Shown here piece after piece: positions 1-14,500 of a DNA stretch of 64,000 nt. Position 1 is the stretch's first letter. Every line of letters starts with the position of its first letter. The position numbers and the translations under genes are program-made. The notes below the pieces were generated by a model. It made no database searches. It was given only the letters and a program-made list of their open reading frames with translations, and was not told the DNA's origin. This stretch comes from Pelecanus crispus (Eukaryota; Chordata; Aves; Pelecaniformes; Pelecanidae): assembly GCF_030463565.1 (NCBI RefSeq), contig NC_134656.1, forward strand, positions 2,299,001 to 2,363,000, given 5' to 3'.

Positions 1-3000
1 GCTTGCTGGAAGGATGTTGCTTTACACATCTTGATCTTGAAGGTGAGTTTAATGGACTGTTGATGTGAGGGGTGGTGGGCACCACCCATCCCTGGTGTGG
101 CAAGTCCTGCGAAGGCTGTGGGTCTGCAAGATGCTGCTCTCCTTTCCTTTGGAGTAGCCACCAGCATCCCTGAGCTGGTTCAACACTTTTTCCTCCAAAA
201 TGCTGCAAAGCAAAGCCCTGCACTTGGAGAGTGCTTTGGCAGCAGCACGACCTACAAGTTTTGTGCAGTCAGCTCCTCACAGAAGATAAAAGCCAGAAGG
301 CAGAATGTGATTTGGGGTTTGAGGCATATTTATGTTGAGTCTTCAAGTTCCTTTGGAGCATAATAATCCTTCCTGCTGGATTTCTGGGTCCAAACCTTCA
401 GCCATTAGTGCCAGCTTTTAGTACCTTGCATGGAAGGCCTTGCCGTAGGATTAAAAAGTATACTTGAAACAGTTTTGTTGCAGGCAAGTTATTAAAGATT
501 GAATGATGGCAGAAGATGCCTTGAAAGCAGTGCAAATAGTTTAATATAGATATAAATATTAAAGTGTCAAGGGAAAGTATATAAGACAGACAATCCCTGA
601 ATGGTATAAGGAGTAATAGGTAAATATTACATTTCAATGAATTCACTTAAAAAGATTCTGCCAAATTTAATTCAGACCTTATGTTTAGGTATATGGGGAA
701 ATAATTGCTACTAGTCATCAAAAAGAAAACTTTTCTTTTCACTTTTTGCCTCTGAGTTTTAAAAAGTAACTTGGGAGTTACTTTTGTGGATTTTATCCAG
801 TTTACTTGGCTGGATGCTGAACACAAGGGAATAGCAGGTGGGTTTTGAAGGTGTAGCGCTGCTGTCAGGGCTGCACAGATGTGATCTGGATTCCCACAGC
901 ACAGCGCAGGTGGTCGGGGCTGTGCTGCTGCACCAAGCACACAAATTTTACCCTACCTGTACATTCAGACTAAGTCTGGTTGTTTTGGAGCACGTAGCCC
1001 TGCCTAATAAATAACTAGTTATTAATTTGTGCAATTTCCTATTCCTTTGGGTGGCCGATGGGGGTCAAGGATGTTGAAGTGAAAGAAGAAGGTCTCGGGA
1101 GGAGACTGGAAGGATGGAGGGATGGGAGCAAGGGGATTTTATTGCACGCAAGCCCTACAGCAGGGAAAAGCTTTGCTGTTAAGAGCATTGCTTCCCAAAC
1201 CAGCACGTCAAAGCACAGATCCCTGAAGTCTGAAGCTGGGCACTTAAAAACCAGGGAATTGCAGAGTACCTGAGCATTTCTAAAAGGGTCATTTCTAACA
1301 TCAATTTTAAAAGCAAATCTAATGGATGTCAGAGAAATAAAATGCCCAAAGATGGGCAACAGCTCTGTGGATCAAACAGCCTTACTCTGTGCATCTCCCG
1401 GTCCAGTCCCACCGCTCCAGCAGAGCTCAGGCTGCCCAGGTACGGCACGTGCTGGGCTGAGGCTCCTTCTTCGCTGGCGGAGGCTTTATCTGACCATTTG
1501 GAGAGCACTAAAGTCTTTTTTTGCTTCATGTTTAGCAATCTCAGATTTTCCTTGTCTCCTGCCTAGAGCCGCAAACATTTATTCATTCCTGGGCTTTAAC
1601 CTAATTCCTGGCCATAAATATTCAATTTCTGCAAGGGAGCAGAGAAAAGATGATAAAGCAGAAGCCCTGATCAAATGACACAGATGTGAAGCAGCCTACA
1701 AATGATTTGCTTTTGTCAGACGTAATTAAGTCCTACGTTTCATTGCAGTCCTTGGCTCACGTTCATATCTCAGGAAGTCTTTGGTGATAAGGAGTATTTT
1801 GGTTTCAAATGAGGCTGATGGGTTCTTGCAGTAGCTCGCACAGGAGGCATGGCGTTTTATGTTGTATTGGCTGAAAGTAGAACCATGAGGCACGGCCAAA
1901 ACCCAGCTTTTTTGATTGCAATGAAGTGCCAAGATGTCACTCCTCCTTCTGTGCAGCTTACTTGTGTATTCCTTCCACTTTGGTGAGCATCCGTTGCTTC
2001 GCAGTTTGTCAGCTCTGGGTGGGCTCGGCTGCCCACCCTATCTGTCAACGCTTGAATGTACTTGCTTAAGCACATGCTTAAATCTCACCTCTCTCTATTT
2101 TTTTTTTTCCTGGATAAGGATGGACTTCAGCACGTATCCAAGTGCTTCATTGAGCTGAGGCCCCAGGGCCCCGTGCTGTGTCTGCAGAGCCCATGCCAGC
2201 ACACTCATTTATATTTTGCTGGGAACAGTATCAGGAATTTAGATTCCTTTATGCTGCTTATTGTCCTCAGGAAATAAGCAGCGCCTTTTCCCTGACGTAT
2301 GAAAGAAAAAAAGCAATTTTGCAATATAGTGAAGGAGCTGGGTCAATGGTTTGAGTGGCAAAACCCAAACTACTCCCAAGCTGTGGAGTAGGGTCCTGCT
2401 GGAGCTGCCTAGCAAGGCAGGTGGTGAGTCTGTATGGGGAGTATTTGGGCCATCTCTGTTAAGGGGCTGAAGATATCCAGGGAGCTTTAGATGTGAAGGC
2501 TTCTGTAAGGTTTCCATACCTCCTGGCAAAGGAAAAGGACTTGAAAACCTTCCTTTGCCTTGCTCTCTTTCTGTCTATTGTATTATTTAATCTCACCTTC
2601 GCTCAGTGGAGTTCTTATGTGCTGAAAGGAAACAAAATCTCTGCTGTGTTGTTATTGCTCTCTGCTTAGATAAATAACATTGTGCTGAATTCAGGGAATT
2701 GTGCGCTAGCTTTTACCTTCCAGATGTGCTGCTCTGTGGAAGCGCAGCTCTAACAGGTGGGAAGTGCTCAGAGGTGCTGTAGAAAGATCTTTAAATCCAC
2801 ACCTTTGGGGATGAATCCTTTAATAAGTAAACAAAGCTACTGGGTGTTTTAGGTGAGAAGGACTCCAGGAGTTGTCACCTACCTGGAATACGACAGCAAA
2901 AGCTGAGTTTTGGTTCAGTGGGGTTTTAACAGAGATACTTTGTCTTGTTTTTTGCCTGCTGGGCTGAAAAAGCCCTTTTCCAAAGGAAATATGGGTTGAA

Positions 3001-4829
3001 TCACTAATTTACTGACAGCTGTAATGCCTGGACATGCAGAGACTTTGGGCTTCACACAGCCCAAAGAATGGCTCGGTTGCTCTGAAAGCAGATATATCAC
3101 TAGCTCTAGTATGAAATGTTCTCATAGGACAGTTTCCCTTGCCCCCAAAATGAAGACAACAGAGAGAGGCAAGCATGTGCCAAGCTTCCCAATGCGTTGC
3201 TCATTGGGGATGATGCTCATAGTCCAGCAAGTCTGGGAGACCTCTGATACGTGGGAGGGTGGATGGGAGGAAGGACATAGAGGGAAGGACAGGAGATTTG
3301 GGGAGAACCTTAGATGCGCTGAAGATTAGGAGGGAGCTCAGACTGCAGCATTGGATGGTTGCCCGAAAACTGAGCCTAGAAGAACTTGAGGATGGAGGGA
3401 AAGGGAGGTTGGTTTGGTGTTTGGTTCTTGTGGGTGGCTGTGGACTCTGCCTGCTGGTGACCAGCACTGTGATGGCCACATGCCCTCTACAGCGGTCATG
3501 AAGGCAACTTGACATGGTGGCTATCAGCAGCTGTGGTGCAGTTTTTCAGTTGACTGTTGTGTCTGGGCCATTTCTATTTCAGGACATCATTCTTCTGGGG
3601 CCCTGCTAGGATCTGAGAAAAGATTCAGATGAAAAACTCTCCCCGTGAGCTCTGTTTCAACCTTGCCCTCCTGATGGTTGGCTGCTAACACTCGGGTCCT
3701 TTGCAGGTCCTTTGAAATGTGCTGAGAGGTTGGTTGTATGCGTTGACTCTTTCATCTCTTGCTGCAGAGGGCTGTTTCGTGCTCTTTTGAGACTTCTTTG
3801 CTGCTTTTAAGTTGTCCACAATCTCCAGACTGGTTAGGACCTCAAGAAAGTGTGGAAAAGGATGAGTCTAATTCACTTTTTTATTAATTGAAGAAAAAAA
3901 TAATATATTCTTTGGAGAGAGACTGTTATTTTCCCTCAAGAATTTTCTTATTCAGACTTAATTTCTGTCCAGGGTGGAAATTAGAAGTGGCTTAAGACAG
4001 GCAGATAGGTGCAGAAACCTTGAGAGATCCAACTCCTGTAAATAACTGCTTGCTCAGAAATGTGGTGGGAAATGCTGGGAAGCTGAAAATTTACTACCTG
4101 GGAAGGGAGATTGCTGTCTCCAGGAGCAGGGATTGCTTTTGCCCGTAGCTCTGAGATCTCTTGCTTCACACTGGAGGAGTGAACAATGAGCACAGATGAG
4201 TGCGTTACCTAAGGAACCCCAGGGAGGTGGGAGGGGGGCCCTTTACCCGAGGGGATGCTGCATCGCGGAGTGGGGTGGGCTCTGCTGTTCCAGCTGATCA
4301 TCTGCAGGAAGGAAACCACTGTCATTATGGGGGGCACTGAGGGTGACTTCTGCTGGAAGTCCTGTGCAGCCAGTAATTAAAATACCGTAAGGGTTTCTCA
4401 TAATGATAACTAATAAATTTCTAACACAAAAGGTATTCTGACCAAAACAAACCCCAAGACTATTCTGGACCTGGTTGCTGGAGAGGAATTTTGTGGTTGC
4501 CTAGGAACCGCTGGTCAGAGGCTGATTACATCCAATATGGGCTGACAAAGGACATTTTCATCAATATCGTCATTTATGGCCTTATGGTCCCACGGCAGCT
4601 TCCAAAAGGCCAACTCTTCAGAGCTGGGGAAAATTGTGCTTGGAATTGTCTGGAGGCTAAAATATAGGCAGAAAAGGGTGAATGGATGTTGGGAATTTTT
4701 AGGTCGAGATCATCATGTGGACAAACCTCTGGATTTCATCATAAAGAAATGTTGGATTTGCCTTGAGGATCTCCCAGATTCAGGAGCCAAGTCAAAGCAG
4801 ATATTAAAAAAAGAAAAAAGCAGTAGTTT
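1..4829. other. Intergenic DNA, no gene seen
   Basis: No reading frame here has splice context or family resemblance that I can recognise on either strand. Open frames are short (about 120 codons at most), overlap one another on both strands and look like chance frames. A T-run lies near 2097-2109. The last few hundred bases before 4830 may contain a more decayed 5' part of the CR1 fragment described next. Confidence 0.6.
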
Positions 4830-5545
4830 GAAAAAGGAGCTAGATAGCAAATGATGTGCATCAGAAATTAGGAAGCTTAGCCAGCTGATGAGGGACAAAT
4901 ATTAAAAGAGCTTGAAATCTCTGGTTATCAAGAGTAAGGACAAAAAACTTTAAATATCTTTAAACAGAAAAAAAAAAATGGTGCCAGCTGGTGGGTTCAT
5001 CACTGGATGACATGGTTCAATCAGTGCAATAATATCTGGTCAGTATTTCTTTGTAGCATTTGTAAAGACGAAATGATGTGCTTTATCTCCCTAATGGGAG
5101 ATAAAATCTTTCCCGTTCCATCTCTAATCAGCAGGGTAGTAAATTATATCTGTGTTGTCAGGGGGTACACTTAGAAATCAGTGTCTGTATAACTTGTATT
5201 TGAGAGTCTCAGAAGAGCTGGCTCAGAAGATTGAGGTCTGCAGAAGTTCATTTTTAATCAACAACAGAAAAGCTGGGAAAGGGCTAGTTTTTATTTTAAA
5301 AAAGCTGTCATTAAGTCCCAGATAACTACAAGCTAGTAATCCTGGACAAAATAATGGTATAGGTGAAAGGGAATTCAAACAATGAAGAATTAAAGGCTAG
5401 AAATAAAACTAATGGGTTTATGAAACATAGGTCTGTAGAAGAAGTCTGAATTCATTAGCTTAGTCATGGTTATTAGGTAGCTCTAATACGCCTAAAAGCA
5501 TTTGACATAGTTCCACACGGCATTTGGATTAAGCCACCCGAGGAG
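4830..5545 (+). mobile_element. Ancient CR1-type LINE ORF2 fragment (reverse transcriptase)
   Basis: This is a decayed non-LTR retrotransposon remnant on the + strand. The clearest piece is 5495-5533, which reads KAFDIVPHGIWIK and matches CR1/L3 reverse-transcriptase motif A (KAFD.VPH.IL), including the catalytic Asp. Upstream and in the expected order are a frame reading like the endonuclease-RT linker (about 4915-4990, ending in an A-rich lysine-coding stretch), the segment before the finger domain (about 5195-5300), a PxDYKP-like stretch near 5310-5345 and an NGFMKHRS-like stretch near 5410. Stops and frameshifts break it in every frame, so it is dead. The copy stops abruptly after 5545. 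Subfamily is not assignable by eye; an L3-type relative is possible. Confidence 0.65.
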
Positions 5546-8500
5546 GCACACTGAAGCGGTGGTGGGAGCAGGTAGTGGCAGGGCTGGGGATCGTTCCCCA
5601 CGGTGGGAGCTGTGCTGGGGGATTGGCAGCGACGAGGGCTTGGCGTGTGCCTCCGTCGGGTCCAGCGCTGGCCTTCTCAGGACATAAAGCCTCCTGCTGT
5701 GCTATTTGTTATAGAATTGAGCTTTTTCTTTCTTTTCCCTAGGATGCGTTGATCTGTAAAAAAATTATGGGCGAGGGTGTGATCAAACTGAAAGGACATT
5801 TTCTTAAAAGGAAAAAAAAAAAATTAAAAAATAGTGGTGTAGTCTACCCAAGTGGCTGTACTCCATCCAAGAAGGCACTTGGAGAAGTTCTCAGTGCTTG
5901 ACTTAGCCCAGCTACAAACACATAGGTATTGTAGGGTCTGTGTCCAGCGGTACCTTCTTTACAGTGCTCAGAGTAGCACTGCAGACAGCATCTTCCAAAG
6001 CCAAGAAACAGGATCTTCACCTTCCTGTCTTCCCAAAGATGCTGGGGGCTCCATGTAGACAAGAGGATCAGCTGAAACTGTCAGGGAGCTGGTGGGTCAG
6101 GAGATCTTTAGACTCAGATCAGAGCTGGGAAACCGCTGCCTGGAGTGAGACAGGTTCAGAGGAGTGAGGTGTTTGCCTTTGCTTTCCATCTCACCATCTG
6201 TTTTCTGACACCTCAAGGACAGTGTTTGTGTGTTGAAAGAAATGAGCTGCTGGTGTGTGCTGGAGCATGCTGGAATAGCCCAGCCCAGCCATCCCCATGG
6301 CTCTCTGGGGACGGAGACATGTGTCCACGGACTGGAATAAAGCCTTCTGTCTCCTCGGCCTCGGGTTGCTTCCCCCTCTCCCTCAGCCCTGCTGCGCTGA
6401 TGGTCCTTGCAGCGCTCCTCTCCTGCACGCACATGATTAACCAAACCTGAAGTCACTCTGCACGGGGTTGCTTCAACTCTGCAAAGGCAGGCTCAGTCCT
6501 GGTTTAGGGCCGTGCCTCCCTGTGCAATTCTGCCTTCTTAAGGACTGCTCCCAGCTGTGGGCTATTGGAAGCAGGGAGCGATGCTGCTCAAACCTCACTC
6601 TTCCTCCCAGCATCGCCCTGGCTATTAGCCATAACCCACAAGCAAGCCATGAAGCCCAAGGAGAAACACAAATTCACCCCCAAACAGGAGCCCAGCTATT
6701 CATTCTTCTCATGTTTCTACTTCGTTTCTAACGTTCACCTGAAAGGACACAACGCTGCTGTGAAAGATATGCCAGGAGAGCCGATGAGCACAGGCAGAGC
6801 CTCTCGGAGTTGCTAGGTGACTGCAGCCCTCAGGGCATGATCCCCCAATACCGCCTGCTCCCAGGATGAGCAACGCATCTCGTTTGCATCCATTGGGCAA
6901 AAATGCTGTCACTCGGGTCTTGCTGGTTGAGTCATTCCCGCTGGGAGCAATGGGTTATGTGGGTGGCCAAGAGAGGCTCCTGCCACCCTGGAGGTGCTCA
7001 GCCCCCAGAGCAAACCTCTCCCACTGGGCTGGGCTTGGACCCGGGGAGCATCCCAGTCACCTGCCAGTCCATGGTCCCATGCCAAAGAGCTGCTCTTGGC
7101 ACACAAGCACAGCAATAGCAACAAAAGGGTGTGCCTGTTGGCCAATGCTCTTTGGCTGACAGTCAAAGACCTTGCCTGAATTTTTTTGGACTGTGCCTAG
7201 AAGGTAGAGAAGCCTTTCACATCCCGACTATAGAGATGGGGAGAGCAAGACATGGGGAGGAAGGCAACGTGACCTGTTCTAGGTGCAGCCAGGACTGGGG
7301 TGCAGTCATTGACTCCTCTGGGTGTCCAAGCAAATGCTTGTGACATTTCTGTGGACTGCTAAGGTTTTTAATTAATTTCTCAAGTTCGAGACAGTTATAG
7401 CGTAACATAAAAAAGTTGTTTGGCTTACCTTCCCTCTGGGTTCACAGGCAAGACATTTATTTCAGGTTACATGCTGTTTTGGCAGTGGCCCAGTAATATT
7501 AGGGGTGAATTGATGAACAGGTCTTTAAAGGTCACTTATTCCAAGAGGACAAATGAGATATTTTAGTCCATGGTAGCCAATGATTTTAATCTCTCTTAAG
7601 AACATATTACAAAGTAAAGGGAAACTTGTTTTCCCTGACCAAGAATTTCTCTGACCAAGTTGAAAAAATTATAAACCGTCATGTTTTCAAGGTGTTCCCC
7701 CTCATTTCTGGCATCAGAGGGGTGAAGTGGTGGTTGCAACCAAAGCGGTGGGATCGTTGTGCAGTGGCAGCATCCAGAAGGCCAGTCACAGGCCACGCCA
7801 TCGTAGATGCTGCACAGACACAAACTGAACAGCGGGTTGTGCCTCGAACAGTTTGCAGTTAAAAGGAGAGGAGTGGGAGAGTATGAGGAATCAATGGCAA
7901 AATATGAGCCTTTATTTTCATCAATAGTGTTGGGCATGCTCGTATCTGGTTGGGCTTGGGAAGCTTTTATGCAGAACACGGAGTAAACGCATCTTAAGAA
8001 ATGAAGGAAAGATTTTTTTCCATCAGGATTTCGGTGTTGAAAAAAGCTGCTGCAGATGAGCCGGCAAACATGGTCTGGGAGCGGAGTGTGGGCAGCAAAG
8101 CAAGGACTGTCCTGTCGCAGGGCTTGGGGGTTGGGGTTTCTTTCACGAAACATCAGGAGGTTTCAGAAGCCCTGGGTGAGCTGTTGATGTGATCTGCACA
8201 AAGGGCATAGCCTCACACGGCTAACAAGCTCCAGGGCAGCTCATCTGCCTTTGATTTGAGGCTTTTCTCCAAACAGGGTTGGTAAATTGTAGGCAAAAAT
8301 AATTCCTGTCAAGGATCTAATGATGCTTCAAGTTCCTGCAACCTTTCAGATAAACAGGGTAGAACAGTGCAGCGAATTTTGTAAGAAACCTCTAAAAATG
8401 TGCAGGGAACATAATGAAGCCAAATTGATCTGTTGTTTTCTCTCAGGAGACAAATACTGCATGAGGAGGCAAAAAGAAGACAGGCCAGAAAAATACAGCT

Positions 8501-11500
8501 GTACTCTCAAAATGGGTCAGTCATAGGGATGGCAGCTGTCCTCAGACATTAATGTTTTCACATAAAAAAAGGAAAAGTTAGGAGCTGTGTTTATGCAGCT
8601 GCATGTTAACATCTAAGGATGAAATCCTCCAAACAGCCCGTCTAAATATTCAGCCCAAAGCCACATAAATGCATGATCTGAAGAACAACCTTGAGACATG
8701 TGCACTGGCCTTGCTGAGAGACAGGCATTTGGAAAAGAGAGCATGAGTCTATGATTCAGAGCTGAGCGAGATTCACTTTACACATAAAAGACAAAACCAG
8801 GAGTTAACCAGGAAAAAAGACATGTAGCACATTTCAAGTGCGTAATGCCCTTGGGGGGATGGATTGCAAACTGAACAAAAGCAGCAGTGGCTCAGCTGGG
8901 TTGGGAAAAGCTCAGCAATGTCCCTCAGCAGGGCTGCAAGTAACGCGTGATCCCAGGAGAAATGATCTTGAGCATCTTCATCCCTGTCTGAATCCCTCGG
9001 TAGAGTCCCAGGTAAATCAGTGCAACAGCCCTGCTCTTCTCCAGGGGTAAGTGAGCTCCCAGGGCAGCAAGTCAGAGCTGACGGATGGGGCCTGGGCCAT
9101 CAGTGGGTACATCCCAGGGGCCCTAACTGGGTCGAAGACAACGTGGGTGGGGAACGGGTCTTTGCTTGCTCCTTTGTGGCCCGTGCAAAGGCACTGAGTG
9201 GAGTTGGAGTTGGGTTCTGCCCTTGCAAAATTTCAAGGCAGCTCCAAGGCTTGGACCAAGCCGGCTTCTTACTGCGAGCTTAGGGATGTCCAAACGGGTG
9301 AGCCTGACCCAGCGAGAGGGCCGGCAGTTGTGCATGGCTGATGTTACTGATATACACACAGGGGCTTATCTGGACCCTGATGCCCCTGAGGCTTTTGCTG
9401 TTTCTACAGGGTTGTGCAACTGGTTGTGTTTCACCGCAGATGTGAAGATCTGCCACAGCAGGGAACGGGCTTCATTGGGTGTCTGCAGAGAGCTGCACCC
9501 TTCTGAAGGTGCTGCTTGGAGCTGGGGAGGGCACGGCCTGAGGAGTGACCTGGGAACTGAGAGGTGTGATTTCCTAAATGACTTCCTAAAGGCTTTCCTG
9601 GGCTTTTTAACTACACCCCATCGTCTAGGGCTGTGATGAAGCAGAGGTCTGTCCGGTGCTTTACTGCACCTAGGGTGGAGGCTTAGCAGTGGCAAGGGGA
9701 TTGCTGAGGATGAAAAAGGTCCTTGTGTCATTTTGGGGTGTGAGGAAGAGGATGATGCTGGCAGACCCGCACGGAGGGATTGGGGGAACGCTTCTGCCCA
9801 AAGCAAATGAGGGACTGCAAACAGGTTAGGAGAAGACGGATGAACGTAGACTTGCAGGGGAAAGAAGCTGGAAGTCACTGCTGTGCGTGTTTACGGCAGC
9901 GCTAGCAGGGCTCATGCTTATAGCAGCATGTGTTTACTGCCGGCTTCTGCAGCTGCCATAAACGGTTTCAGCGCTCCCAAATTCACGGCTGGCTCTTGAG
10001 AGCCCTTCGCTGCATCGCGTGGGCACAGGCGTGCTCCGAGAGCAGGCAGCTGCCAGCCCCGCTTCTCAAGGGCCGAAAGAGCAGAGCCGTGCTCTGCCTT
10101 CAGAGAGCTCCGCGTGCCTGGGCCAATTCCCTCGTTAGGTTTTGCTGTGTCCTGTTATTAAGGAACAAAAAACCCAACAGCCCCCCAGCTAACTAGGAAG
10201 TGATTTTTCAACGCTCTCCTTGAGGAGGGCAGCTGCACCTGGTGTTTCTTAGAATGAAAGCAAATATTTTTCTTTCTTTGTTTGTTTATTCCTTTTTCCT
10301 AGAAATTAATTTTCAATCACACCATCTGGTTGCCAGAGGTGACGTTTTCCGCAGCTGAGGTCGCCGATGTCATGAGAGGACGCCGTGGAGGACTTTGAGC
10401 GTTTCTGTTTCACATTTCTTTTGTTTATTTTCCCTCAAGGTCACCGTGTCTCTTACCCATGGTTTGGCTCTTACTTTAGCTGGAACTTTCAAGAAAATAT
10501 TAGTGGCATCATTTCTTTCTGGGAACAATACTGTGCAAGGGTGACAAGACTGCATGAAAATTTGGATGAAATTCATCTAGGATTGAGCTAGAAATTAAAA
10601 GGGGATATGAAAGTTTGCTTTGAACTTGAGGTCTTTGTTCTGTTTGGATCCTCGTGTTGCATGTGCTTTCAGGGAAATCAGTGCACATCAACTGAACGAA
10701 ATCCTCAGGGGAAGGAAAGTAAAAGGAACTGCAGTCTTTTTGCAAAAATATTCATCAAGCATCAAGTACATTCCCATGCTGGAAATAAAGGCATCCCACA
10801 GACCCCAAAACTACCAGATTTTACTGTTAGTTTTATGTGGAAAGCACCCAGGTGCAGTGGTGAACTTCCCTAGAAAAGGATGTTTGGGATTTGTGCAGGC
10901 AAAGCAACGAGGGATGCAGGGACTAAAAAAATCCCCTGTGCAAATCCACCAGACCCAGCAGGACTGGATGAAGATGTGTGTGCATCCGCTCTCTGCGTAC
11001 CCACTGGTGTGCCTGATCTTTGCATGCTCGGATCAATGTGTTGCAGCCCCCAGTTCCCAATTTACATGCAGCGTTGCAAATATAATACACAGAAACTGGG
11101 GTGTTGTGGAGCCACTGGCCAGTTTGCTGGTGTCTGCTTCCATGCTCTCCTGGATGTTTGGGTCTTGGCCCCTGTAGGGCCGGACTGAAGGTGTCAAACT
11201 CTTCCCTTGAAATACTGAAGATTTTTTTCAGTAATTTCACGTTTCCCTGAAATACTGAAGTTTCCCCTTCAGCTACTGAAGTTTGGCAACACTTGCCAAT
11301 GTCATTGCCTGTCAGGAAGATATTTTGCATTTCCCATCCCCTGGAGTGGAGGCTGCCTATCAAGAGTCTCTTCTCCACAGTTTAATGTTTCTGGTAAAAC
11401 TGCTGATTTGATTTTTAGATTTTGTCTGAACAGAATTAGCACATATCACATGCTGGAGCTGCCAGTTAAGGGAAAAACCAAGGAATGGTCAGGGGAATAA

Positions 11501-14500
11501 AACAAGTTATCCCTCCTGGGGCTACATCAGTAGACCAACCCTAGAAGGCAAAAGCCATTTAGTCCATGGGATCCCGCTTTGCACGTCGCATGGATGGCAG
11601 TGACAGAAGGTGAATGACAGGCAGGGCACTGGGACAGGGTCTGCCCCAGTTACAGGAGTGAATGTTTGCAGGGTGAGGGTGCCACCATGTTGGCCGGGCT
11701 GTGCCTGCCTTTGGTGGCAGCTGGTGGGTATCAACTGGTGTGGAAATGGGGAGGATGAGGTGGCAGCTGGACATCTGGATGGGGCTGGGACTGACCAGCT
11801 GTGTGCCATGGGTGGCTGGGGATGGGAGGTGAGCAGGGGCTTGTGCAGGCGTCTGGGCTCCCCCACGGCGGTGGGGTGCTGGAGAAGGTTGGTGGAGCAT
11901 TTATGTCTCAGAGAACACTGGCAACAGCAAGGGATTCTGCTGATATTTAGTGATGACATATCAATTTCTCCTTCTTTTTATCTAATAATTATGATCTCTC
12001 TCACAGGCAGAGATCTCAGCTGAAACATTTAGATGCAGAATTAACTCCAGCACTAAAAGCAAAAAACAGCCCAGAGAGGTGCATCAGTAGCACGGCTAAC
12101 CCTTGCAATGTCCAAGCTCCAAGGGAAGACCATCAAGGTGATTTGCCAGGGAGACTTGCAAACGGGTGCGACTCCCATAAACTGCTGATGATGCTTGCCT
12201 TGGAAAGGAAAAAGCCATCCCTTCTTGCTTTAGACGGGGTCGTTTACTGCGCTACCTCATGTTTGCAGAGGAGCGCGCTACAAGTTAGTAAGACGCTGAA
12301 CATGAGCCTCCTCTCCCAACACAGCTGCTTCCCGCAATGTTCATTCCAACACCTGCAGACTTGCAAGGGGACACGTGGTGTCTGTCACATGCCAGGAGTG
12401 TCACAGCGAGGGCAGGAAAGTGCAGCTTTGGGGCTTTGCAAGCGCTGCGAGAAGGTCAGCTCAAGGAAAGCGTAGACCCCGCTAACCTTCCACTAGAGAA
12501 ATATTCCTATTTTGTTTCAGGTGTCCTCGCTCCATCCTAGGTGTGAAAAACCCCATGTGTATTTGCTGGGATTGAAGAGCTGACTAGACAGTGAGAACAA
12601 AGCCATATGCTACGTGTCATCATTTATATCCTACACTTTCTAAATCCCCCACCAAGATCACAGTATTTTTCTCACTTATGAATTTTATGGAAGGAAAATA
12701 AAAGCCCAATAGAAGGCAGAATGAACTCCATGTTTTCTGCTTCAGCATCACCTGCTGGTTCCAATGGGATTTGCAAACCCATGAAAGAACTCAGGAGGTG
12801 TTGGATGGGAGGTGCAAAGTATCCCATTTTGCAGGCTTTGGGATTTTTAATGGGATGCATGGGTGCTGCTCTGTAATGGCTCACTACCTGAAGGCTTAAA
12901 TGAAGAAAACAAGGGCAGGAAGGACAGTAAGAAGGCAGGCTTGTTAAATCATTTAAATTTTACTGTCGTACTCTGAGATTCACAATGAGGAGGCAATAAA
13001 AGGCATCCCTGGGCAAAATTTAACAACCACCCTTGGTGACTGTGGCACTGAACTGCTTTAGTATCAAGTTTAACATTAGTAGAAGTGACTCCAAGTATAC
13101 TGTAAAATATAATCCATCTTGTCTGAAAGATCAAAGTCTGCAGGAAAGCACAAATCCAAACCTCCAAAAGTGTAATTACCCCTGAGCTCCAGGAGCGATA
13201 TTAAAAATGCCATTTCCCTTCTTTTTCCCCTTCTCTTTCCTCAGCCCTTATTCAGATTTTCATGAAAGCAATTGATAGCATGAGATGATGCGCCAGCTTG
13301 TAGGGTGATCTCATACATAGATAAGATCTCAACTGAGCTTTATAATTTTTGGACCTTATTTCAAGAACAGAGTTCTTGAAAACTCTAGGAGAGTTTTTTT
13401 GCTTTCGAGTTCATCTTCTCACCTGGATTGACCCTTGGTGCAGAATGGGGACCTAATCCACCTGCACCAAAACTCAGCCATGGAGGAACCTTGGGAAGAA
13501 CTTGTAGGAACATCTTTCCGGAACAGCCAGTCCTGGGGAAATACTGGTATATGAACATGCAATGAAAGCTCAGGCAGCACATGTTGCCTGATCCAGAAGT
13601 CATGAGACAGAGGGTGTCAGGGCAGGGAGGAAAAATTGCTCCCAGCATTTTTGTTATGTTAGAAGCAGAAAGCTTCAATCACACATCAGGGGTGGTAGCT
13701 GGAGGCGTTCAACATACATAGTAATAATAAAAAATAAGAGACATGTGGCAAAGTTCTCCCAAAGTTTCCTCAGGAATGAATTCAGTGAGAACCCAGAGGA
13801 ATTAGATGTCTAAGACTGTTTCTGCATTCTCCAAGGCAGCTCTGTCACTATCACTCCAAAATGTGGAGGTTTGGTGCTCAGATGAGTAGATAAGACCTGG
13901 GCAGGGAATAGGTTTCCTGTCCTACACAGTATGCTGAATGATTAGAAAACCTCCCTTACTGGATTGAATCTGAGACACTTCTAGGTAGTGCAAAAAACCC
14001 CAAATTCACAGTAAGATTTCACAAAAGCATGTGAAATTTCTCAGTTTCACATGTCACAGCTATTCCACCCTTTGATGTTGATGAGATCTGAGCAACACGA
14101 TATCTGGGCATGTCCATGGTCTCGGAAAGCTTTAGCACTTGTGGATGCTATCAGAATTTCTCAGCAATCTGGGATGGTTTCCAGGGGAAATCTGATCTGC
14201 TTTGTACTAGAGATGGACTGTTTGGAGCACAGCAAATAAAAATGTCTTGAGAGGTTGTGATGTGAACTGAGCAGGGGAGGTGATAGGTAGGAAGGGGACT
14301 GGGGATCCTCATGGCTGTGCCGGTGCTGGCGAGGGGATGGGTGGGAAAGCTGTGGGGGGTAGGTGCCCTTGTCATCCGTCTCACTGGTGGGACGTTGCTT
14401 TTCAGGTGATGGTGTGCTCGATTTGGATAGCTCTCACGACTGCAGCTCCTCTGGCACGGCAACAGCACTTTGCAAGGCTGAGACATTTTTACCTCTCTGG

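Noticed and set aside
7596-8153. 185-codon minus-strand open frame
   Set aside because: No domain; overlapped by + strand frames; Cys/Pro/Ser-rich random-looking product.
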